A DNA stretch of 64,000 nt from Streptomyces sp. NBC_01235 (GTDB lineage Bacteria > Actinomycetota > Actinomycetes > Streptomycetales > Streptomycetaceae): contig NZ_CP108513.1 of assembly GCF_035989285.1 (NCBI RefSeq), positions 5,208,001 to 5,272,000 of the forward strand, read 5' to 3'. Below the pieces are notes generated by a model. That model was not told where the DNA came from. It was given only the letters and a program-made list of their open reading frames with translations, and searched no databases. Shown piece by piece: positions 41,560 through 51,482 of this stretch. The first letter of the stretch is position 1; every line of letters begins with the position of its first letter. Position numbers and translations under genes: made by a program.

Positions 41560-42120
41560 TCAGATCTTGCCCGGGAGGAACGCCGTGCGGTGTCCGCCGA
41601 GGAGCTCGGCCATTCGGGCGCGGAACTCCTCGCTGAGCGGGGGCCAGTTCCAGAACTCGAAGCCGAGGTGGACGAGGGCCAGGTGGTCGTGGCTCCAGTC
41701 CCAGGCGGTCAGGGGGACGGACTCGGCGCAGGCGGGGCACTCGACGTCGGCCGTGCCCGTCTTGTACCAGGCGTCGACGGGCTCGTCGAAGCGCGGCCAG
41801 GCGTCGTCTTCCGCCGTGATGGTGTTCTCACAGCGTGGGCAGGTCACCGTCGGCGGCCCCGGAGCCCAGTTGCTGAAGAAGATGTGGTGCTCGGTGTACA
41901 CGGCGACGCCCTCCGGCGCGCCCCACCGGGCGTCCTCCACGGCCTTCTGCCAGTGCGGGCCGGGCGGGTGGGCCGGGTGGTCCCCCAGGGCCCAGCCGGG
42001 TTCCGCTTCGGCGAGCACGATGCCTTCGGCCACGAGCCACTCGACCACGCGCTCGGCGAGACGCGGCGCGTCCTGCGGGCTCGCGTCACGGTCGACGATC
42101 GTCTGAAAGGTGTCCCCCAT
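41560..42120 (-). CDS. Conserved hypothetical protein with two CxxC pairs
   Basis: A 186-residue cytoplasmic protein I do not recognise by function. Two zinc-ribbon-like cysteine pairs, CPRCENT (about residue 92) and CPACAES (about 127), flank DAWPRFDEPVDAWYKTG. The aromatic-rich C-terminus includes LVHLGFEFWNWPPLSEEF. The pattern is common in Streptomyces hypothetical proteins found beside pdxH. It converges with pdxH across 21 bases. Confidence 0.75.
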   Translation of the reverse strand: MGDTFQTIVDRDASPQDAPRLAERVVEWLVAEGIVLAEAEPGWALGDHPAHPPGPHWQKAVEDARWGAPEGVAVYTEHHIFFSNWAPGPPTVTCPRCENTITAEDDAWPRFDEPVDAWYKTGTADVECPACAESVPLTAWDWSHDHLALVHLGFEFWNWPPLSEEFRARMAELLGGHRTAFLPGKI

Positions 42121-42154
42121 GCCTGAACCGTAAGCCCCGGCACTGACAACGCCC

Positions 42155-42790
42155 TCAGCCCAGTTTCTCGTCCAGCAGGCCCGCCCACTGGGCCACCACG
42201 CGTTCGCGGCGTACCGCGTCGTCGGTGAGCAGGTTGGCGAGGCCGAGGCCGCGGGCCATGTCCAGCAGGCCCTGGACGGTCTCGCGGACGCCGGGCGCGG
42301 ACTCGTCGGCGCCGAGCAGTTCCACGGCTGTGCGGTGGGCCTCCCGGCCCACCCGCGCTTCCAGCTCGGTCACGCGCGGGCGCAGTTGTTCCTCGTTGGA
42401 GGCGGCCACCCACAGGTGCAGGGCGGCGCGGAAGAGGGGGCCGGTGTAGAGGTCCACGAGGGCGGTGACGACGGCGCGGCGGTCGCCGGTGGCACCCTGC
42501 GGGAACAGTGCGCGCAACGCGCCCGAGCGTTCCTCGGCGACGTATTCGACGGCCGCGGTGAACAGGTCCTCGCGGGTGGGGAAGTGGTGCTGGGCGGCGC
42601 CCCGGGAGACGCCGGCGCGTTCGGCGACGACGGAGACCGTGGAGCCCGCCCAGCCGCGTTCGGCGAGGCAGGCGAGGGCGGCCTCCAGGAGCCGCTGCCG
42701 GGTGGCCCGGCTGCGGTCCTGCTTGGGGACACGGTCACCGGAGGCACCGCGGTCGGCCGGGACGTGTTCGGCCGTGGTCACAACACCCAT
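42155..42790 (-). CDS. TetR family regulator of the atu-like operon
   Basis: A 211-residue TetR protein. The HTH is at residues about 25-75 (RQRLLEAALACLAERGWAGSTVSVVAERAGVSRGAAQHHFPTRE). It is the last gene of the eight-gene operon and overlaps the enoyl-CoA hydratase stop; an alternative GTG at 42781 would give the 4-bp overlap seen at other joints in this operon. By analogy with AtuR it may repress the operon from the palindrome at 52306. The ligand is probably an acyl-CoA intermediate (inference). Confidence 0.88.
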   Translation of the reverse strand: MGVVTTAEHVPADRGASGDRVPKQDRSRATRQRLLEAALACLAERGWAGSTVSVVAERAGVSRGAAQHHFPTREDLFTAAVEYVAEERSGALRALFPQGATGDRRAVVTALVDLYTGPLFRAALHLWVAASNEEQLRPRVTELEARVGREAHRTAVELLGADESAPGVRETVQGLLDMARGLGLANLLTDDAVRRERVVAQWAGLLDEKLG

Positions 42791-43524
42791 GGGGGATCCC
42801 GTCGTTCGAGGAAGGCCGTCATTCCCTCGCGGGCGTCGGGCTGGGCGAACAACGAGGCCGAGAGCCTGGTCATCTCGCCCGCGTCCTCGACGAAGGCCTC
42901 CAGCACCTTAGCCGTGAGCAGCTCTTTCGTCCTGGCCAGGGCTCTGGGTGAGGCCCGCCGCAGGCCGTCGAGGACGGGGGCGAGGGCCTCGTCCAGGTCG
43001 GTGTCGCCTGCGGAGTGGGTGACGAGGCCGATGCGGGCGGCCTCGGCGGCGCCGAAGGTCTCTCCGGTGAGGCAGTAGCGGGTGAGGGCGCGCGGGTCGA
43101 CGCGGGGCAGCAGTGGCAGCGAGATGACGGCGGGCGCTACCCCGATGCGGACCTCCGTGAACGCGAAGGTCGCCGCCTCGGACGCGACGGCGATGTCACA
43201 GGCGCCGAGCACCCCCAGGCCGCCCGCCCGCACGTGCCCGGCGACCCGGGCCACCACGGGCTTGCGCAGCTTGAGGATCCGCTGGAGGAGGCCGGTCACC
43301 GCCTTGGGGGCCGGCGGGTCCTTGAGGTCGGCGCCCGCGCTGAAGGTGTTGCCGGTGTGGGTGAGGACGACGGCGCGTACGTCGGGGTCCTTGTCGCAAG
43401 CCTTGAGGGCGTCGGCCAGTTCGGTGACGAGGGCGTGCGAGAGGGCGTTGCGGGTGGCGGGCGAATCGAGGCTGAGGGTCTCGATGCCCCGTAGGCGGGT
43501 ACGTCCGACCAGTGCTGTCGTCAT
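42778..43524 (-). CDS. Enoyl-CoA hydratase/isomerase family protein
   Basis: A 248-residue crotonase-fold enzyme. The oxyanion-hole motif NTFSAGADLKDPP is at about residues 58-70, and the second block VAGHVRAGGLGVLGACDIAVAS at about 93-114. It hydrates an enoyl-CoA; in the atu/liu pathway the equivalent step hydrates the glutaconyl-CoA made by the carboxylase. Its start overlaps the upstream ligase stop (ATGA). The position of the catalytic glutamates cannot be judged without alignment. Confidence 0.87.
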   Translation of the reverse strand: MTTALVGRTRLRGIETLSLDSPATRNALSHALVTELADALKACDKDPDVRAVVLTHTGNTFSAGADLKDPPAPKAVTGLLQRILKLRKPVVARVAGHVRAGGLGVLGACDIAVASEAATFAFTEVRIGVAPAVISLPLLPRVDPRALTRYCLTGETFGAAEAARIGLVTHSAGDTDLDEALAPVLDGLRRASPRALARTKELLTAKVLEAFVEDAGEMTRLSASLFAQPDAREGMTAFLERRDPPWVL

Positions 43525-45089
43525 GCACGCTCCCTCAGTTCGCGGCGCAGGATCTTCCCGGAGGCGGCGCGCGGTACGGCGTCGATGAAGGTGACCTCGC
43601 GGACGCGCTTGTAGGGGGCGACGCGTTCGGCGACGTACATGGCGACCTCTCCTTCGGAGAGGTCCGGGGACGTCGGCTGACGGACCACGTACGCGTGCGG
43701 GACCTCGTTGCCGTCGTCGTTGTAGACGCCGATGACGGCGGCGTCCGCTATGCCGGGGTGGGTGAGCAGGAGGGCTTCGAGTTCGGCGGGGGCCACCTGG
43801 AAGCCCTTGTACTTGATCAGTTCCTTGACGCGGTCGACGACGAACAGCCAGCCGTCGGCGTCGACGTGGCCGATGTCGCCGGTGTGCAGCCAGCCGTCGG
43901 TGTCGATCACGTCGGCGGTGGCGTCGGGGCGCCCCAGGTAGCCCTTCATGATCTGCGGTCCTCGGATGAGGATCTCGCCGGGCTCGCCGATGTCGAGGTC
44001 CGTGCCGGGGTCGTCGAGGGAGACGATGCGCATCTCGGTGCCGGCGATGAGTTTGCCGACGGTGCCGGCGGGGGCCTCGCGCATGGCGTCGAGCGGGACG
44101 ACGTGGGTGCCGGGGGACAGTTCCGTCATGCCGTAGGCCTGGCCGAGCGGCGGCAGGTTCAGGCGTTCGGCGCAGGCCGCGGCGAGGCCGGCGTCCAGGG
44201 GTGCGGCCGCGCTGACGACGTACCGCAGGGACGACAGGTCGTACCGGGCGACCACCGGGTGCTTGGCGAGGGCGAGAACGATCGGCGGGGCCACGTAGAG
44301 GCCGGTGATGCGGTGGTTCTGGATGGCCGCGAGGAACGTCTCCAGGTCGAAGCGGGGCAGCACGACGACCGTGGCGCCCTGCCGCAGGGGCGCGTTCATC
44401 AGGGCGGTGAACCCGTAGATGTGGAAGAAGGGCAGCACGGCGAGGATGCGTTCGCCGGGGCTCGCGGAGATCGCCGGCCGCAGCTGGTCGAGGTTGGTGG
44501 CGATCTGCCGGTGGGTGAGCATCACGCCCTTGGGGACGCCGGTGGTGCCGGAGGAGTAGGGCAGGGCCGCAACGTCCGCCACCGGGTCGATGTCCACCCG
44601 TGGTTCGGGGGCCGTCGAGCCGAGCATGTCGATCAGCGAGCGGTGCCCGGACGCGCTGTCGCAGACGAAGATCTCCTCGATGCCGCCCGCGAGTTCGGCC
44701 GCCCGCCGGGCCGTGTGGAGCAGCGGTGAGACGGTGACGATCCAGCGGGCGGCCGAGTCGCCGAGCTGTTTGGCGAACTCCTCGGCCGTGGCGAGCGGGT
44801 GCACGGCGGTGACGGTGGCACCCGCGCGTGTGGCCGCGTAGAACGCGATCGGGAACGCGACGGTGTTGGGGCTGTGCAGGGCCAGGACGTCGCCCTTGCG
44901 GACCCCGGCCTCGGCGAGCGCGGCGGCGACCCGCCGGTGGAACCGGTCCACCTGGTCGTACGTGAGGGTGGTGCCGTCCGTGCCGTCGACGAGCGCGGGC
45001 AGCTCCCCGAACTCGGCGGCGCGACCCAGCACGGCGTCATGGATGGGGAGTTCTACGGGTGTGACGTCTGCGTACTCGCTGCGGAACAT
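43521..45089 (-). CDS. 4-coumarate-CoA ligase-like AMP ligase
   Basis: A 522-residue ANL ligase. Motifs: PYSSGTTGVPKGVMLTH (about residues 175-191), GQAYGMTELSPGTH (about 320), HTGDIGH (about 405), FVVDRVKELIKYKGFQVAPAELE, and a C-terminal GKILRREL with the catalytic lysine. S. coelicolor SCO4383, its apparent orthologue by context, has been described as a cinnamate/4-coumarate:CoA ligase. In this operon it would activate the acid substrate, like AtuH. Start ATG 45089 has GAGGAGG upstream. Confidence 0.9.
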   Translation of the reverse strand: MFRSEYADVTPVELPIHDAVLGRAAEFGELPALVDGTDGTTLTYDQVDRFHRRVAAALAEAGVRKGDVLALHSPNTVAFPIAFYAATRAGATVTAVHPLATAEEFAKQLGDSAARWIVTVSPLLHTARRAAELAGGIEEIFVCDSASGHRSLIDMLGSTAPEPRVDIDPVADVAALPYSSGTTGVPKGVMLTHRQIATNLDQLRPAISASPGERILAVLPFFHIYGFTALMNAPLRQGATVVVLPRFDLETFLAAIQNHRITGLYVAPPIVLALAKHPVVARYDLSSLRYVVSAAAPLDAGLAAACAERLNLPPLGQAYGMTELSPGTHVVPLDAMREAPAGTVGKLIAGTEMRIVSLDDPGTDLDIGEPGEILIRGPQIMKGYLGRPDATADVIDTDGWLHTGDIGHVDADGWLFVVDRVKELIKYKGFQVAPAELEALLLTHPGIADAAVIGVYNDDGNEVPHAYVVRQPTSPDLSEGEVAMYVAERVAPYKRVREVTFIDAVPRAASGKILRRELRERA

Positions 45090-45134
45090 GGTTCCTCCTC
45101 GCGCCACCTGCGCATCCGCACAGCAGCGTGCCGA

Positions 45135-46268
45135 TCAGTACGACTTGGGCAGGCCCAGGGTCTGGTGGGAGACGTAGTTGAGAATCATCTCCCGGCTCAC
45201 CGGAGCGATACGAGCCACCCGGGAGGCGGTTATCAGCGAGGCGAGGCCGAACTCACGGGTGAGGCCGTTGCCGCCGAGCGTGTGCACGGCCTGGTCGACC
45301 GCCTTCACACAGGCCTCCCCGGCCGCGTACTTGGCCATGTTGGCGGCCTCGCCCGCGCCGGTGTCGTCCCCCGCGTCGTACAGGTGGGCAGCCTTCTGCA
45401 TCATCAGGCGGGCCAGTTCGAGGTCGATGTGCGCCTGTGCGAGGGGGTGCGCGATGGCCTGGTGGGCGCCGATCGGGGTGTTCCAGACGGTGCGGTCGCG
45501 CGCGTACTCGATGGCGCGGGACAGCGCGTAGCGGCCCATGCCGATCGCGAAGGCGGCCGTCATGACCCGCTCGGGGTTGAGGCCCGCGAAGAGTTGCAGC
45601 AGGCCCGCGTCCTCGTCGCCGACGAGTGCCTCGGCGGGCAGCCTTACGTCGTCCAGGACCAGCTCGAACTGCTTCTCCGTGCCGTGCAGTTCCATGTCGA
45701 TGCGGCGACGGGTGAAGCCGGCCGCGTCGCGCGGGACGATGAACAGGCAGGGCTTCAGGCTGCCGCTGCGGGCGTCTTCGGTGCGGCCGACGATCAGGGT
45801 GGCGTCGGCGATGTCGACGCCGGAGACGAAGACCTTGCGGCCGGTCAGCAGCCAGTCGCCGCTCGCGCTGTCCCGGCGGGCCGTGGTGGTGATGCGGTGG
45901 CTGTTGGAGCCGGCGTCGGGTTCGGTGATGCCGAAGGCCATGAGGCGGGAGCCGTCCGCCAGCGCGGGGAGCCACTCCTGTTTCTGGGCTTCCGTGCCGA
46001 AGCGGGCGATCACCGTGCCGCAGATCGCCGGGGAGACGATCATCATGAGGAGGGGGTTGCCCGCGGCGCCCAGCTCTTCCAGGACGAGGGAGAGTTCGGC
46101 GATGCCGCCGCCACCGCCGCCGTACGCCACCGGAAGGTTGACGCCGATGTAGCCGAGCTCGGCGGCTTCCTGCCAGAGGGTCCTGGATTCGTGGGTGTGG
46201 CTCTTCGCGAAGGCCGATACCGCTGCTCGGAGTGCCTTGTGTTCGTCGGATTCGATGAGGGTGGTCAA
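45135..46268 (-). CDS. Acyl-CoA dehydrogenase (AtuD/isovaleryl-CoA DH-like)
   Basis: A 377-residue FAD acyl-CoA dehydrogenase: GITEPDAGSNSHRITTTAR (about residues 120-138), GRKVFVSGVDIADATL, and ALSRAIEYARDRTVWNTPIGAHQAIAHPLA (about 258-287). It would introduce the alpha-beta double bond before carboxylation. The start is TTG 46268 with AAGGAG five bases upstream; no ATG or GTG fits better. It is in line with the carboxylase alpha gene upstream (80-base gap, the largest in the operon) and the ligase downstream. Confidence 0.88.
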   Translation of the reverse strand: MTTLIESDEHKALRAAVSAFAKSHTHESRTLWQEAAELGYIGVNLPVAYGGGGGGIAELSLVLEELGAAGNPLLMMIVSPAICGTVIARFGTEAQKQEWLPALADGSRLMAFGITEPDAGSNSHRITTTARRDSASGDWLLTGRKVFVSGVDIADATLIVGRTEDARSGSLKPCLFIVPRDAAGFTRRRIDMELHGTEKQFELVLDDVRLPAEALVGDEDAGLLQLFAGLNPERVMTAAFAIGMGRYALSRAIEYARDRTVWNTPIGAHQAIAHPLAQAHIDLELARLMMQKAAHLYDAGDDTGAGEAANMAKYAAGEACVKAVDQAVHTLGGNGLTREFGLASLITASRVARIAPVSREMILNYVSHQTLGLPKSY

Positions 46269-46348
46269 GGTGGCTCCTTCGGGTGCGGGGTGTCTGTGGT
46301 TGCTCGCGCTCACGCGGCGGAGCCGCACATCGATGCGGCCCCGCGCCC

Positions 46349-48202
46349 CTAAGGCAGGTCTCCCTGTACGACTGCCAAGAGGGTGCCGAGCTCCACCTGC
46401 TGTCCTGTCGTCACCGGCAGAGCCGTCAGCGTCCCCGTCACCGGTGCCGCGATCACGTGCTGCATCTTCATCGCTTCGAGCCACACCAGCGGTTCACCGG
46501 CCTGGACACTCGATCCGGTGACGAGGCCCTCCGCGAGCTTGACGACCGTTCCCGGCATCGGGGCCAGCAGGGAACCGGGGGTGTGCTGGGTCCGAGGGGT
46601 GGGGAAGCGGGGCAGGGCGGTGAGGGTGGTGGTGCCCACGTGGACGCGGTCGCCGTAGCGGGCGACCTCGAAGCGGTGCCGTACGCCGTCGATCTCCAGG
46701 ACGACCAGCGCCGGGTCCGCGTGCACGACCTGGACGCCCTCGGCCGTGAGGCCGCTGCGCCCGTGCCGGTAGCTGACCTCGATCTCCTCGCCGCCCCTCG
46801 CGTACCGCTTCGTCTGCGGCTGGGACGGCAGGTTGCGCCAGCCCCCGAACCGGGAGCCGGTGTGCGCGTCGGCCAGCGCGGCGGCCAGGGGGGCGTGCGG
46901 GTCGGAGGCCACGGCCGTCAGTTCGGGCAGGTGGCGGTCGTAGAAGCCGGTGTCCATGCGGGCCGACGTGAACTCCTCGTGCCGTAGCGAGCGGACCAGG
47001 AGGTCGCGGTTGGTGACCGGGCCGTGCAGGACGGTGCGTTCCAGGGCACCGGCGAGTTTGCGGATGGCCTCCGCGCGCGTGGGGGCGTGGGCGACGACCT
47101 TGGCGAGCATGGGGTCGTAGTGGACGCCGATCGGGTCGCCGTTCTCGAAACCCGTGTCCAGGCGGACGCTCCCCGGGACGGTCAGGCGGTGCAGGGTGCC
47201 GGTCTGCGGGGTCCAGTCGGTCGCCGGGTCCTCGGCGTAGAGGCGGGCCTCGACGGCGTGGCCCCGCGCGCGTGGGGGCTCGGGAGCCAGCGCGCCGCCC
47301 TCCGCGACGCGGATCTGCTCCGCCACCAGGTCGAGGCCGAAGACCGCCTCCGTGACGGGGTGTTCGACCTGGAGGCGGGTGTTCATCTCCAGGAAGTGCG
47401 CCCGGCCGTCGGCGACGAGGAACTCGACCGTGCCCGCGCCGACGTAGTCCACGGCACGTGCGGCGCGTACCGCCAGCGCGCGCAGTTCCTCCGTGAGCGC
47501 CTCCGGCAGCCCGGGGGCCGGCGCCTCCTCGACGACCTTCTGGTGCCGTCGCTGGAGGGAGCAGTCGCGGGTGCCCAGTGCCCACACCGTGCCGTGCGTG
47601 TCGGCGAGGATCTGCACCTCGACGTGGCGGCCGTTCTCGACGTACGGCTCGACGAACACCTCGCCGTCGCCGAAGGCGCTCGCGGCCTCGGCGCGGGCGC
47701 CCTCCAGCGCGGCGCCCAGCTCCTCCAGGCGGCGCACGACGCGCATCCCGCGCCCTCCGCCGCCCGCTGCCGCCTTCACCAGCACCGGCAGGTCGGCCTC
47801 CGTCACCTCGTCGGAGGCCAGGGGCGCGAGCCCCATGAGCCGCTTCGCGCGGGTCTTGGACGCCATCGCCTCGATCGCCTCGGGCGGCGGGCCGATCCAG
47901 ACGAGGCCGGCGTCCAGGACCGCGCGCGCGAAGCCGGCGTTCTCGGAGAGGAAGCCGTAGCCGGGGTGGACGGCGTCCGCGCCGGCGGCGACGGCCGCCT
48001 TCACGATCAGGTCGGCGCGCAGGTACGTCTCGACGGGCGCCGCTCCCGGCAGTCGTACGGCCGTGTCGGCCACGCGCGCGTGGAGGGCGTTCTCGTCGGC
48101 GTCCGAGTGCACGGCGACCGTCCGGATTCCCAACTCGCCGCAGGTGCGGAGGATCCGGCAGGCGATCTCGCCGCGGTTGGCGACGAGCAGAGTACCGATC
48201 AC
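46349..48202 (-). CDS. Acyl-CoA carboxylase alpha subunit (biotin carboxylase + BCCP)
   Basis: A 617-residue subunit. The biotin carboxylase domain starts at LLVANRGEIACRILRT (residue 4), with the ATP loop KAAAGGGGRGMRVVR (about 150-164) and catalytic EMNTRLQVEHPVTE (about 275-288). The C-terminal biotinyl domain carries the biotin lysine in EAMKMQH (about residue 578). It carboxylates biotin with ATP and bicarbonate, then passes the carboxyl group to the beta subunit. GTG 48202 has GAGGGA five bases upstream; GTG 48214 overlaps the upstream stop. It is MccA/AtuF-like by architecture. Confidence 0.93.
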   Translation of the reverse strand: MIGTLLVANRGEIACRILRTCGELGIRTVAVHSDADENALHARVADTAVRLPGAAPVETYLRADLIVKAAVAAGADAVHPGYGFLSENAGFARAVLDAGLVWIGPPPEAIEAMASKTRAKRLMGLAPLASDEVTEADLPVLVKAAAGGGGRGMRVVRRLEELGAALEGARAEAASAFGDGEVFVEPYVENGRHVEVQILADTHGTVWALGTRDCSLQRRHQKVVEEAPAPGLPEALTEELRALAVRAARAVDYVGAGTVEFLVADGRAHFLEMNTRLQVEHPVTEAVFGLDLVAEQIRVAEGGALAPEPPRARGHAVEARLYAEDPATDWTPQTGTLHRLTVPGSVRLDTGFENGDPIGVHYDPMLAKVVAHAPTRAEAIRKLAGALERTVLHGPVTNRDLLVRSLRHEEFTSARMDTGFYDRHLPELTAVASDPHAPLAAALADAHTGSRFGGWRNLPSQPQTKRYARGGEEIEVSYRHGRSGLTAEGVQVVHADPALVVLEIDGVRHRFEVARYGDRVHVGTTTLTALPRFPTPRTQHTPGSLLAPMPGTVVKLAEGLVTGSSVQAGEPLVWLEAMKMQHVIAAPVTGTLTALPVTTGQQVELGTLLAVVQGDLP

Positions 48203-48210
48203 GTGATCCC

Positions 48211-49809
48211 TCACATCCGGAAGACGCCGAAGCCGCCGCGCGCACCCTCGTACGGCGCCGTGTGGATGGCCGACAGGCACAGACCCAGGACCGTGCGCGT
48301 GTCGCGCGGGTCGATGACGCCGTCGTCGTACAGCCGCCCCGACAGGAACATCGGCAGCGACTCGGACTCGATCTGCTGCTCCACCATGGCGCGCAGGGCG
48401 GCGTCGGCGTCCTCGTCGTAGGGCTGCCCCTTGGCGGCCGCGGACTGGCGGGCGACGATCGACAGCACGCCCGCGAGCTGCTGCGGGCCCATCACCGCCG
48501 ACTTTGCGCTCGGCCAGGTGAAGAGGAAGCGGGGGTCGTAGGCGCGCCCGCACATGCCGTAGTGGCCGGCTCCGTACGACGCGCCCATGAGGACGGACAG
48601 ATGCGGGACCTTCGAGTTGGCGACCGCGTTGATCATCATCGCGCCGTGCTTGATGATGCCGCCCTGCTCGTACTCCCGGCCGACCATGTAGCCGGTGGTG
48701 TTGTGCAGGAAGACAAGCGGGATGTCGCGCTGGTTGGCGAGCTGGATGAACTGGGCGGCCTTCTGGGACTCGGCGCTGAAGAGGACCCCTTGGGCGTTCG
48801 CCAGGATGCCGACCGGATAGCCGTGCAGAGTCGCCCAGCCGGTGACGAGGCTCGTCCCGTACAGGGGCTTGAACTCGTCGAAGTCGGAGGCGTCGACGAT
48901 CCGGGCGATCACCTCGCGCGGGTCGAAGGGGGTGCGCAGATCGCCTGGGACGATGCCGAGCAGCTCCTCCTCGTCGTACTTGGGGGGTTCGGCCGCAAGG
49001 GGATCCCCGTACGCCTTGCGGTGGTTGAGGCGGGCCACGACGCGCCGTGCCTGGCGCAGCGCGTCCCGCTCGTCGACGGCGAAGTGGTCGGCGAGACCCG
49101 ACACGCGCGCGTGCATCTCCGCGCCGCCCAGGGACTCGTCGTCGCTCTCCTCCCCGGTGGCCATCTTCACCAGCGGCGGCCCGCCGAGGAACACCTTCGC
49201 CCGCTCCTTGACCATGATCACGTGGTCGGACATGCCCGGGATGTAGGCGCCGCCGGCCGTGGAGTTGCCGAAGACGACGGCGACGGTCGGAATCCCGGCC
49301 GCCGACAGCCGCGTCAGATCCCGGAAGACGGCACCGCCGGGGATGAAGATCTCCTTCTGCGAGGGCAGGTCCGCCCCGCCCGACTCCACCAGGCTGATGC
49401 AGGGCAGCCGGTTGGCGAGGGCGATGTCGTTGGCGCGCAGGGCCTTCTTCAGCGACCAGGGGTTGCTGGCGCCCCCGCGCACGGTCGGGTCGTTGGCGGT
49501 GATCAGGCACTCCACGCCCTCGACGACGCCGATGCCGGTGACGAGCGAGGCACCGACCGCGTAATCGCTCCCCCAGGCGGCCAGCGGCGACAGCTCCAGG
49601 AACGGCGTGTCGGGGTCGAGGAGCAGCTCGATGCGCTCGCGGGCGAGGAGCTTGCCGCGCGCGCGGTGCCTGGCGACGTACTTCTCCCCTCCCCCGGCCA
49701 GCGCCTTCGCGTGCTCGGCGTCGAGGCCGGCGAGCTTGGCGAGCATGGCCTCGCGGTGTGCGCGGTAGTCGGGGCCGTGGGTGTCCAGGGCGGACGTGAG
49801 AGCCGTCAC
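48211..49809 (-). CDS. Acyl-CoA carboxylase beta subunit (carboxyltransferase)
   Basis: A 532-residue carboxyltransferase with both crotonase-like halves: SGGADLPSQKEIFIPGG and GNSTAGGAYIPGMSDHVIMV in the N-half; GILANAQGVLFSAESQKAAQFIQ and GASYGAGHYGMCGRAYDPRF in the C-half. The GGADLPxQ...FPxxxxFGR pattern is of methylcrotonyl/geranyl-CoA carboxylase type rather than PccB/AccB type. It transfers CO2 from biotin to a 3-methyl-2-enoyl-CoA. GTG 49809 overlaps the AtuA-like stop (GTGA). Confidence 0.93.
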   Translation of the reverse strand: MTALTSALDTHGPDYRAHREAMLAKLAGLDAEHAKALAGGGEKYVARHRARGKLLARERIELLLDPDTPFLELSPLAAWGSDYAVGASLVTGIGVVEGVECLITANDPTVRGGASNPWSLKKALRANDIALANRLPCISLVESGGADLPSQKEIFIPGGAVFRDLTRLSAAGIPTVAVVFGNSTAGGAYIPGMSDHVIMVKERAKVFLGGPPLVKMATGEESDDESLGGAEMHARVSGLADHFAVDERDALRQARRVVARLNHRKAYGDPLAAEPPKYDEEELLGIVPGDLRTPFDPREVIARIVDASDFDEFKPLYGTSLVTGWATLHGYPVGILANAQGVLFSAESQKAAQFIQLANQRDIPLVFLHNTTGYMVGREYEQGGIIKHGAMMINAVANSKVPHLSVLMGASYGAGHYGMCGRAYDPRFLFTWPSAKSAVMGPQQLAGVLSIVARQSAAAKGQPYDEDADAALRAMVEQQIESESLPMFLSGRLYDDGVIDPRDTRTVLGLCLSAIHTAPYEGARGGFGVFRM

Positions 49810-51482
49810 AGGAGGGCCTCCGGGATGTCCAGGTGGCGGGAGCGCAGCCATTCGCCGAGCGCCTTGGCCTGCGGGTCGAAGCGGTGCTGCGCGGCGACGC
49901 CGGCGCCGAGGACGCCCTCGACGACGAAGTTCAGGGCGCGCAGCCGCGGCAGGGTGTGACGGGTGACCGGGAGCCCACCTGTCTCCGGGAGCAGTTCGCG
50001 GAGCCGGTCGACGGTGAGCGTGTGGGCGAGCCACCGCCACGCCTCGTCCGTGCGCGCCCACACCCCGATGTTGGCGTCCCCGCCCTTGTCCCCGCTGCGG
50101 GCGCCCGCGACGAGCCCGAGGGGGGCGCGCCGTACGGGTCCGTCCGGCGGGGGTTCGGGGAGCGGTGGTTCCGGTACGTCGTCGAGTGCGAGGGTGTCGG
50201 CAGCCGGGGCCACGGGGATTCGGCGCCCGTCGTCGAGGACGGCCACGTGCGCGACCTCGTCCTGGGGGACGTACGCGGCCTCGAAGACGCCGTACGGCGA
50301 GCCCTTGCCGGGCGGGGCGAGGACGTGGAATCCGGGGTAGCTCGCCAGCGCCAGCTCCACGGCCGCACCGCTCAACGCCCTCCCCACGACGGCTTGTTCG
50401 GGGTCGCGCACGACGAGCCGCAGCAGGGCGCTCGCGGTCTCCTCGGTGTCCGCGTCGGGGCGATCGGTGCGCGCCAGTTCCCAACGGACCTCGGCCGGAG
50501 GGGACTTGGCGAGCGCGTCCGTCATCTGCCCGCGTACCAAGGCCGCCTTGGCCTCGATGTCGAGGCCGGTGAGCACGAAGGCGACCTCGTTGCGGAAGCC
50601 GCCGAGCCGGTTGACGCCGACCTTGAGGGTCGGGGGCGGGGCCTCCCCGCGCACTCCGTCGATCCGTACCCGGTCCGGCCCGTCCCGGGTGAGCCGTACG
50701 GTGTCCAGGCGGGCGGTGACGTCGGGTCCGGCGTACCGGGCGGGGCCGGTCTCGTAGAGGAGTTGGGCGGTGACCGTGCCGACGTCGACGAAGCCGCCGG
50801 TCCCGGGGTGTTTCGTGATCACGCAGCTGCCGTCCTCGTGGAGCTCGGCGAGCGGGAAGCCGGGGCGGCGCACGTCCCCGTCGGCGAAGAAGGCGTAGTT
50901 GCCGCCGGTGGCCTGCGTCCCGCACTCCAGGACGTGCCCGGCGACGACGGCGCCCGCGAGTCGGTCGTACTCCCCCGGCCGCCATCCGAAGTGCGCGGCG
51001 GCGGGCCCGGTGACGAGGGCCGCGTCGGTGACCCGTCCGGTGACCACGACGTCCGCGCCCTCGCGCAGACAGGCCGCGATGCCGAACCCGCCCAGGTAGG
51101 CGTGGGCGGCGAGGCTGCCCGGACGGGCGGCGGTGAGGTCGTCGCCCTCGACGTGCGCGACGCGTACGGGGATGCCGAGCCGGTCGGCCAACCGCCGTAC
51201 GGCGTCGGCGAGTCCGGCCGGGTTGAGGCCGCCGGCGTTGGTGACGATCCGCACGCCCCGCTCCTGGGCGAGCCCCAGACACTCCTCCAGCTGCCGCAGG
51301 AAGGTGCGGGCGTACCCGGCGGACGGGTCCTTCAGCCGGTCCCGGCCGAGGATCAGCATGGTGAGCTCGGCGAGGTAGTCGCCCGTGAGGACATCGAGCT
51401 CGCCGCCGGTGAGCATCTCGCGCATCGCCTCGAAGCGGTCGCCGTAGAAACCGGAGGCGTTGCCGATGCGCAGGGTCCTCAC
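49806..51482 (-). CDS. Acyclic terpene utilisation AtuA-family protein
   Basis: A 558-residue protein: the DUF1446/AtuA domain covers about residues 1-440 ([56 protein letters not shown]), followed by a C-terminal AtuA-like domain with [23 protein letters not shown]. The biochemical role is unknown, but AtuA is required for citronellol/geraniol catabolism in Pseudomonas. GTGA overlaps couple it to both neighbours. Its presence distinguishes this operon from a plain leucine (liu) cluster. Confidence 0.9.
   Translation of the reverse strand: MRTLRIGNASGFYGDRFEAMREMLTGGELDVLTGDYLAELTMLILGRDRLKDPSAGYARTFLRQLEECLGLAQERGVRIVTNAGGLNPAGLADAVRRLADRLGIPVRVAHVEGDDLTAARPGSLAAHAYLGGFGIAACLREGADVVVTGRVTDAALVTGPAAAHFGWRPGEYDRLAGAVVAGHVLECGTQATGGNYAFFADGDVRRPGFPLAELHEDGSCVITKHPGTGGFVDVGTVTAQLLYETGPARYAGPDVTARLDTVRLTRDGPDRVRIDGVRGEAPPPTLKVGVNRLGGFRNEVAFVLTGLDIEAKAALVRGQMTDALAKSPPAEVRWELARTDRPDADTEETASALLRLVVRDPEQAVVGRALSGAAVELALASYPGFHVLAPPGKGSPYGVFEAAYVPQDEVAHVAVLDDGRRIPVAPAADTLALDDVPEPPLPEPPPDGPVRRAPLGLVAGARSGDKGGDANIGVWARTDEAWRWLAHTLTVDRLRELLPETGGLPVTRHTLPRLRALNFVVEGVLGAGVAAQHRFDPQAKALGEWLRSRHLDIPEALL

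Noticed and set aside
46349..49510. Apparent 1053-residue carboxylase alpha
   Set aside because: The first 430 or so residues are an out-of-frame reading of the beta gene; the real start is GTG 48202.
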